64,000 nt of DNA, from the NCBI GenBank assembly GCA_958298945.1, contig OY282610.1, positions 67,639,088-67,703,087 on the forward strand. The letters are read 5' to 3'. A program made the position numbers and the translations under genes. Below the pieces are notes generated by a model that saw only the letters and a program-made list of their open reading frames with translations, made no database searches and was not told where the DNA came from. The stretch comes from Atherix ibis. Its lineage: Eukaryota; Arthropoda; Insecta; Diptera; Athericidae. Numbering within the stretch: position 1 is the stretch's first letter; every line of letters begins with the position of its first letter. Positions 57,480-64,000 of this stretch are shown here, in pieces.

Positions 57480-58299
57480 ATATGTTTATGGAAATATCTC
57501 AAAAAAAATTATTTAGAAACAAAAATATTCTTCATAAAAATTATGAAAAAACCATTTTCCGGAAACTTTTTGAAATTTGTTTTGTCGCAAAACTCTCTAA
57601 AAGATATTCTAGGAACTACTCTGAAAAATCATCTACAAATAAATTTCTAAAAGAATTCTCCGAAAACTTCAGAAAAATATTTTTTAAAAAAAATAATCAA
57701 AATAGCTCCTGTCTCAGAGAACAACAACAACAACAACAACAAAAATGAGTAAAAATCCCAAAAAAAAAATACTCTTAGAAATTTTCTTAAAAATTAGTCA
57801 ATAATATTATATAAAATGCGGTAAAAAAATTCTCTTAGAAAAAAAAAATAGAAAAATTATCCAAAAAAAAATTCCAAAATTATTCTCTTAAAAATTTTCA
57901 ACAAAAATTAAGACACAAATTTCAAAAATTATTCTCAAAAAGTGAGAAAAATATTAAAAACTGCATTCATACCAAAAAAAATTTCTAAAACTAATTAAAA
58001 TTTTTTAATTAGTTGTAGAAATTAAGGACATTTCCAAAAAAATTACATTAAAAATTTAAAAAAAAAATTATATAAAAATATGAGGAACATTTTTTATTGA
58101 CTAAAAATGTCAAAAAATTAGAAAGAATAATTGAAAAAATTGGAAAATATTTTTAGTGAAAAGTCTTACGTTGAATTAAAAATTACATAAAAAATTAAAA
58201 TATTATTAGAAAAATTTGTATAAAAATCAAATGACAAATTGGAAGAATTCATTAAAAATATTAGCAAAAGAATTAATTGAACTCTCTCAGAAAATGTCG
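57480..58299. other. A-rich filler with (CAA)n
   Basis: A CAA microsatellite lies at about 57721-57743. The rest is A-rich with recurring AAAATTCTCTTAGAAA phrases. The 88-codon plus-strand frame across it (57482-57748) is a low-complexity product. Confidence 0.5.
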
Positions 58300-59010
58300 C
58301 CAAAAAATGAGGAAAATTATTTATAAAAATAGGCAAAAAAATTTTATAGAAAATTTCTTAGAGAAATTTCAACAAAAAATTAATTAGTAAAAATTAGGCA
58401 AAAAAAAAATTAGTGAAAAGTCTGAGAAAAACTCGTCCAAAAATTACATAGAAAATTAAAAAATAAATTTTTATAAATAGAAGAAAAATTTGCCCAAAAA
58501 TCGCACAAAAACTTAGTAAAAAAATTAACAGAAAAAAATTTCAGGTCCAACTTTTACAAAAATTTGTCTTAGAAAACAAAACAAAAAATTAGAAAAATTA
58601 GTGCATAAATGTTTAGTGAAAAAACTAATTTAAAAAATTAGGAAAAAAATTGCTGGTAAAACGTTTAGGAAAATTTTTCTTAAAAATCATAAAAAATTAC
58701 AAAAATTAATTAACAAAATAAATGCATGCATTTTTAGTGAAAAGTAAGAAAAATGTGCTTAGAAGTCACACGAAAAATTATTTTCGAAAGAGAGAAAAAA
58801 TTTACAAAAGTTAATTAAAAAAATTAATGCAAATTCTACGAAAAATATGCCCAAAAATTACACGAAAAATTAGTTAAAAAAATTGCTAGTAAAACTTTTA
58901 GAAAAATTTGTCTTAAAAAAAAACAAAAAAATTAGAAAAATTAATTGAAAAAATTAGCGGAATTTTTTTTAGTGAGAACTAAGAAAAATTTGCCCAAAAA
59001 TCACGCAAAA
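58300..59010 (+). repeat. A-rich tandem repeat array, forward copy
   Basis: Recurring phrases in order are CACACGAAAAATTAGTT, TTGCTAGTAAAACTTTTAGA, AAAATTTGTCTTAAAA, CAAAAAAATTAGAAAAATTA, TTTTTAGTGAAAA and CTAAGAAAAATTTGCCCAAA. The same phrases occur as reverse complements in the array at 61100-61970, with close agreement (compare 58845-58950 with 61575-61680 read on the opposite strand). Monomers are diverged and indel-rich. Confidence 0.85.
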
Positions 59011-60599
59011 AAAATTTCCCGGGATTTTTTTTCGGATGTGTTTTTGAGAAACAATTTGAAGGGCCTTCTTCTGTGACATTTTCGAAAGTAATTTCGGAAT
59101 TTCTCCCTTCTTTGCGATTTTGATGGCTAAGTTTTTGAAATTATATTTTTGGCAAATATTTTCCGGAATGTTTTTCTATAAAATTTTTGATATTTTTTTT
59201 CTTTTTAAGCAAAATTGATGGAACTTTTTTCCGGTCTTCTTTTGGGATTTTTTTCACATTAATGCGACTTTTCCCTTTTTTCGAGTTTTTTTTTCGAACG
59301 AAATCGTTGGGAACTTTTTTTGGTAATATTTTCGGTAATTTTTTTTTCCTTTTTTTGAGAATGATTTTGAGATTTTCTTTTCGCATATTTTTGGGATATT
59401 TTTTGTCAATATTTCCTGTACAGTTTTTCGGCCAAATTTTCGGTAGTTTTGGTTGTGCATGTTTTTCGAATATGTTTTTAGGTTTTTCTCAAGCACATTT
59501 TTAAGGGTTTTTTTTTGGTGTATTTGTAATTTCTTATTTTTTGAAGCTGTTTATTTGAAGGTTTTTTGCGGAACACAAGTTCAGATATTTTTTTTCTGAC
59601 AGCTTTTTAGAATTTTGTGCGATTCAAGGTTTTTTTCCAAGAATTCTTGTCTTTCAAGACCAAAAATTCTCTTCAAGGATTTTTTTAAGTATTCGTTTTT
59701 TTTGAGTGATAAATTTTTTTTAATTGCATGGTAAATGAAAATAACTCAAGAAAATCACAAACTATAGAGAAAAGGACTATTTTTTTTTCAATGCAATTAT
59801 TCATAAGCAAAAATAAATTTTAGCTTTTATTATTAAATTAAATCGAAAATTGTTTGTGAAAGGAAATTTTATTTGAATAAAATTTTTCTTCAAATTTGGT
59901 AAACGTTTGTTTCTGTCCTTCTCGCTTCTTAAGTAATTTTCCATCAAGTTTCATGAAAGTTCTCTACAATCGATAATGAGAAAATTTAACTCAACGAAAG
60001 AACAATAATTTTCCCCGGAGAAGTTTTTCCGAAATCATTTTCCGAAGTTTTTACACACGCACGAAATGTTAGACTTTGAAGTTTTTCCTAATTTCGGTTT
60101 TTGGGAAGGGAGAAAGTAGAAACATTAAGGGTAGAAAAACAAGACGGAAAAAAAACTGGCATAGAGGATCAGCTAAAAGTCCCAGGATTAAGTCCCGTTC
60201 TTACTGTTAGTAGCGCCTGCTAATTTTTTCTGGTAAAGTTACTGGCAGTTTTTTTCTTCTTTTTATGTGACTTTTTATTTTTCTCTCTGACCCCTGCTAG
60301 GATTTTATAAATGTCACGACATTAAAATTAGAATCACACAAAAACTGTGCATTTTAAAAGAAGAGAAAGAAAAAACAAAATGAAAAAAATCCCCTAAAAG
60401 GTATGCAGAGGATTAAGTTTTATTCAAGAAAAAAGACACCTTTTCGAAAGGCAAATAAAAAAAAACCTCATTTAAGGCACGTGTCGGAAATTGGAAAAAT
60501 TCCTGTCGACAAGAAAAAATTCTCAGTCGCGTTTCACATTAAATCGTTGCCGTAAATGTTTTTTTTTTTTGGACCCAAGAAGAGAAGAGAAAAAAAAAC
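59011..60599. other. Spacer between inverted arrays
   Basis: The first part (59020-59720) is T/G-rich with recurring TTTTCGG and AGGTTTTTTTC words. From about 59880 the sequence is more complex but shows no gene. Open frames at 59141-59504 on both strands are low complexity. Confidence 0.4.
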
Positions 60600-60960
60600 A
60601 AAAATAAAAGTTGGGAAAATTTTGTTGCATCCGATGTGCATCATGGGCCCATAGTGTAGGTGTATGAGTGCGTGGGAGAAGTCTTGTCATCCATTGACCG
60701 TGGCCATTTTTTTTTGGTACGCACTCGTAGGGCCCTGCACATTTGGAACCTACGTTAGATCACGTGTTTTCAGGAAAACTAGATTAGAAAAAGCACAATT
60801 AATGTGTGGATATAAATTAAATTTTTTATTCTGAAATAATCGTTCGTTTATTCAATCGAATTGTAAAAAATCGAATCGAATCGAATCGGATTGCGTATCG
60901 AATTACAATAGTTCGGGGACGTTTCACTATTCTGAGAATTTGTTCTCGCATCCTTTTTGA
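60600..60960. other. Small complex island with (ATCGA)n
   Basis: About 300 bp of unique sequence (for example GATGTGCATCATGGGCCC and CGTAGGGCCCTGCACATTTG) with a pentamer run ATCGAATCGAATCGAAT at about 60870. The two GGGCCC-containing words form a loose dyad. Regulatory role possible but unproven. Confidence 0.25.
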
Positions 60961-61099
60961 TGAATTCTGTTAATTATTGAATAATTTTTAGACGAGCTTT
61001 CATGTAGCCTAACTGTAAGAGGCCTCATCAAAATTTTCGAGTGCAGTTTTCACTCATTTTTTTTTAACTTAATTTCTTTTAATTTTTTTAATAATTTTT

Positions 61100-61970
61100 G
61101 GAAAAATTGTTGTTAGCAACGAATTTTTCTAAACCTTTTTACCTAAAATTTTTAAGACGAATTTTTCTAAACGTTTTACCTAAAATTTTTTCTCCATTTT
61201 TTAAAAATTACTTTTTCGTGTGATGTGTGGGTAAATTTTTCTTAGTTTTCACTAAAAATTTATGCACTAATTTTTATAATTTTTTTGTTTGTTTTTGAAG
61301 ACAAATTTTTCTAAAAGTTTTACTAGCAATTTTTTCTCTAATTTTTTGAATTAATTTTTTGTGTGATTTTTTGGCAAATTTTTCTTAATTTTCACAAAAA
61401 AATTTCGCGGTAATTTTTTAAATTAATTTTCCTAGTTTTTTTGTGTTTTTAAGATAATTTTTTTCTAAAAGTTTTATCAGCAATTTTTTAAGTTTTATCA
61501 GAAAAATTTTTCGTGTGATTTTTGCTCATATTTTTCTTAGAGTTTCCATTAAAAATTTTTGCGTTAATTTTTTTAGTTAATTTTTCTAATTTTTTTGTTT
61601 GTTTTTTAAGATAAATTTTTCTAAAAGTTTTACTAGCAATTTTTTCTCTGATATTTTTAAACTAAGTTTTCGTGTGATTTTTGAGTTAAATTTTTTTTTA
61701 GTTTTCACTAAAAATTTATGCACTAATTTTTTTAATTAATTTTTTTTTTTGAAATTTTTGAACAAATTTTTCTAAACGTTTCACCTAAAATTTTTTCTCT
61801 AATTTTTTAAGTTAATTTTTTAGCAAATTATTCTTAATTTTCAAAAAAAAATTTTGTGGTAATTTTCCTGGTTTTTTTGTGTTTTTTAAGACAATTTTTT
61901 TCTAAAAGTTTTAGCAGCAATTGTTTTAACTAATTTTTCTTATGATTTTTGAGAAAATTTTCCGTTTTTT
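61100..61970 (-). repeat. T-rich tandem repeat array, inverted copy
   Basis: The monomer marker TTTTTCTAAAAGTTTTACTA, with variants, is placed with its CTAAA at 61129, 61167, 61311, 61464, 61621, 61772 and 61902, giving a period of about 150 bp (144, 153, 157, 151 and 130 after an early short unit). Each unit continues GCAATTTTTTCTCTAATTTT, CGTGTGATTTTTGG, AAATTTTTCTTAGTTTTCAC. These are the reverse complements of the phrases in 58300-59010. Confidence 0.88.
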
Positions 61971-61989
61971 TACTAAATAACTTTCGAAA

Positions 61990-62830
61990 ATGTAGCTTTA
62001 ACATAGTTTTTAGAAAACACAACCTAAAAAAATTCTGGAAAATTTTTATACTCGAAATATTTGTTCCGAAAACTTTCTAAAAATATTCTTACAAAAATTA
62101 TGGATAATATTGTAAAAAAAAAATTCCTTGATTTTATGAGCAGGAAAGGTAAATTAGGTGGCACTGGACGCAGGAGGACTTTGTTCGCGCACTCATTGCC
62201 CAAAATACACATATGACCCGGTGCCAAGCTTAATTCGACATTCCTGTTTATTGAGAACTGCGTCATTTGATGAGCCACGCATAGCTTCGAGGACGTAAAA
62301 ATAATCTCTGAAAATCACAATGTTTCTGCTATTGAAAATAACAATTGACGTCTCACGGAAAGGGGAACTATAGGTTGGCAACATTTCATAATTCACTCCA
62401 CGATCAACATCACCAAGAGTAGAGCATCGCCGAGTTCATCTAACTGTTCTTGGAATAGATTCCTGTAAAAAGATGGATCCGGCGTTCGATTTTATGAATC
62501 TGCCTAGTGACGTAAACACTCTCATCTCTGCACCCAATCGTAGTTTCCAATCTTGGTGAGGGAGAGGGGGAGGCTTGAAAGAGTAACGAATGAACGGATG
62601 GATTTCGTTCAAGTTCCGATGCCATTAAGTAAATATTGAAGCAGGGTTTTCCTATAGGACGAGGACGTGGGATTTCTGTCTCTGACATAGTCCATCTTCC
62701 CCCAAGAGCAATGGTTATACCCAGGATCTTCATGGAATCAGCTGGCTGGAAGGTTTCCTTGAACTTAATGCGCTGAATTTTGTTTTTGTTATAGTAAAGT
62801 GGAAATCATCGAAAGATTAAGTATGGGACT
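61990..62830 (-). pseudogene. LINE fragment: RT palm end and RNase H relic
   Basis: On the minus strand, YNKNKIQRIKFKETF then QPADSMKILGITI (62730-62800) resembles the RT segment after the catalytic box, where KxLGI-type motifs occur. After a frame change, WKLRLGAEMRVFTSLGRF and later YEMLPTYSSPFRETSIVIFN match the layout of a LINE RNase H domain start. The end VELSLAPGHMCILGNECANK (about 62170-62235) matches the RNase H motif WVPGHxGIxGNExAD, but Trp-Val is Leu-Ala and the last catalytic Asp is Asn. Stops and shifts are frequent. The fragment appears to be a different element from the R1-like relic next to it, because R1-type elements normally lack RNase H. Confidence 0.6.
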
Positions 62831-62945
62831 TTAACCTACTAAAAACACCTTACATGATCACATTTCTATATCCCTTCTACGGACCCTCCATCTTCTTTCG
62901 TTTATTATTACCATTTTCTTTCACGCTAATCCAGACGAAGTAATT

Positions 62946-63560
62946 TTAGTATTTTTGTCGCAAGGACTTCGAGCGACTCCAAGCGGTCCTCGAGTCCAAT
63001 ATCAGTGCCACTATATTCTCCGTTGTCAGGGGTCCGCTAGCCTACATCTGAGACTCTTCTCTCGTCCGCATTAAAAGAACACGTGCTCCGTGCTCTCCAC
63101 TAGGGCACATTGGTCTAGAATTCAACTTAAAGCGGAATTGATAAGTCTGAAAACATCCATGTCCCATCAAAAATGGGATAGGTAGTAGGCAACGGTGGGA
63201 CCATTTACCATCGGTGGCATTATTCCAACGATTTTGTCACCTCCTCTTGGACACGTTTCTTTCCTCCGCACAAGTCTCAGATAGTGACACAGTGTCATAC
63301 AGCCTATGCCGCTCATCTGCCAATATTTCGATCGGTATCATTCCGGCTACAACACAAATAGGCTCGTATGACACCATTCGGAATGTGCAGGCCACCTTCT
63401 ACGGAAGACCGAGACAACTCCACGAATATAGGTTGCTCTAATCATCCCATCCGCCCAAATTGACGCAGTATACAGCAGGATTGACCACGGTCAATCAACG
63501 ATTTTGCGGAGCGTTTTGGTAATGGAACCCTTCACCATTTCGTATGTCCAGATCGCTTTT
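62946..63560 (-). pseudogene. R1-like LINE C-terminal relic
   Basis: On the minus strand, with frame changes: ILLYTASIWADGMIRATYIR (63425-63485), VVAGMIPIEILADERHRLYD (63293-63355), a stop, NRWNNATDGKWSHRCLLPIP (63180-63230), then HGCFQTYQFRFKLNSRPMCP near 63120-63170 leading to a decayed zinc knuckle, then LTTENIVALILDSRTAWSRS and a stop at 62946. The order matches the element at 41738-43085 (GAPVWA, AYRTVS, GRWTHRLIP, HGCFRAFLHRF, ISPENIVECMLKSQSAW), but sequences differ widely, so it is another subfamily. The 5' part is missing. Confidence 0.85.
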
Positions 63561-63668
63561 TTAAATTATTTTGTAAATTCAAAAGTTGTCCAGTTGTCTA
63601 AGTAATAGTCGTTAAAATCTGCTAAGTTCAAGTCTTTTAAATCTCGTGTGATTATTTCAAGTAAGTTG
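63561..63668. other. Short AT-rich link
   Basis: Contains two TAAGTTCAAGTC-like words. Nothing else recognised. Confidence 0.4.
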
Positions 63669-63773
63669 TTTAGTCCCACGTGGTGTACTTTATCTTCTGG
63701 TTAGGATAAAGTCCCACGTGTTTAGTCGCACGTGGCGTACTTTGTCTTTTGATGAAAGTACGTCCCACGTTGC
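63669..63773. repeat. Two tandem 52-bp units, each a CACGTG dyad
   Basis: Units start TTTAGTCCCACGTGGTGTAC (63669) and TTTAGTCGCACGTGGCGTAC (63721). Each folds on itself. Unit 1 pairs CACGTGG (63677-63683) with CCACGTG (63714-63720), and ACTTTATC (63687-63694) with GATAAAGT (63705-63712). Unit 2 pairs ACGTGG (63730-63735) with CCACGT (63765-63770), and GTACTTT (63737-63743) with AAAGTAC (63755-63761). Three intact CACGTG E-box palindromes result. Confidence 0.9.
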
Positions 63774-63789
63774 GTATCTAATTTTTGTT

Positions 63790-63835
63790 GGAATAAAGTT
63801 GCCATTAAGAAATTTGGCGGAATAAAGTTGCCATT
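63790..63835. repeat. 17-bp direct repeat, 29-bp spacing
   Basis: GGAATAAAGTTGCCATT occurs at 63790-63806 and exactly again at 63819-63835. It lies just beyond the CACGTG dyads and may belong to the same repetitive element. Confidence 0.9.
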
Positions 63836-64000
63836 TTTGCAGATGGTAAAGGTAACATGAACACTTTCCTGATTTCACTCTCCACCTCTTAACCCAGTTT
63901 TGGAGACTTTTATAATGAGATTTTAAGTATTTTTAGGATATTTGAATATTGGAGTGGGAGGCAGTCAAAGTTTTCTAATTATTTGGGATGTCAAAGGTAT
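63836..64000. other. End of window, nothing recognised
   Basis: Moderately AT-rich sequence without a recognisable gene or repeat. Confidence 0.4.

Noticed and set aside
57482..57748. 88-codon frame ending in poly-glutamine
   Set aside because: The glutamine stretch is a CAA microsatellite and the rest is A-rich low complexity.
1..64000. tRNA, rRNA, snRNA or bacterial-type operon
   Set aside because: I looked for tRNA T-loop words, conserved rRNA and spliceosomal RNA words and for packed same-strand genes and found none by eye; a covariance-model scan would be the decisive test.

Overview
The window looks like a nuclear genome segment of an arthropod, most likely an insect. It is strongly AT-rich, with long poly(A)/poly(T) runs and no bacterial-style gene packing. 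It holds decayed copies of mobile-element families typical of insects: two Tc1/mariner elements, a third transposase relic, Jockey-like and R1-like LINE fragments, and a LINE RNase H fragment. I found no intact host protein-coding gene, rRNA or tRNA. The species cannot be named from this sequence.

Layout. 1-985 is AT-rich filler. 986-2272 is a complete but inactivated cecropia-type mariner. 2273-9130 is mostly low-complexity DNA with one GC-elevated island (3660-4340) and a 35-bp minisatellite (7180-7509). 9144-9727 is a very homogeneous 11-bp minisatellite. 10401-10912 and 13289-13672 are two copies of one duplicated segment. 14401-14960 is a satellite with a ~171-bp higher-order period. 15240-16260 is a GC-elevated island with one possible small exon. 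17440-18290 is a ~280-bp repeat, followed by a perfect 33-bp-arm hairpin at 18482-18562. 20701-21990 holds a transposase relic followed by a Jockey-like reverse transcriptase relic. 25560-26460, 28930-30010, 34700-36340, 38770-40440 and 47390-47900 are degenerate tandem repeats. 41738-43085 is a 5'-truncated R1-like LINE. 43862-44607 is an internally deleted mariner. 46190-54240 alternates GC-elevated unique islands with AT-rich filler. 58300-59010 and 61100-61970 are arrays of one repeat family in opposite orientation. 62000-63560 is a cluster of minus-strand LINE relics, and 63669-63835 has tandem dyad repeats.

No set of genes works together here: every recognisable protein sequence belongs to a transposable element, and each carries stops, frameshifts or deletions. 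The GC-elevated islands are the only plausible places for regulatory DNA or small exons of a neighbouring gene, and this is inference. The most unusual structure is non-coding: an 11-bp helically phased A-tract array, several perfect or near-perfect snap-back palindromes with very short loops, oppositely oriented satellite arrays, a tandem pair of hairpin-forming CACGTG units, and eight long G/C homopolymer runs in an otherwise AT-rich sequence.
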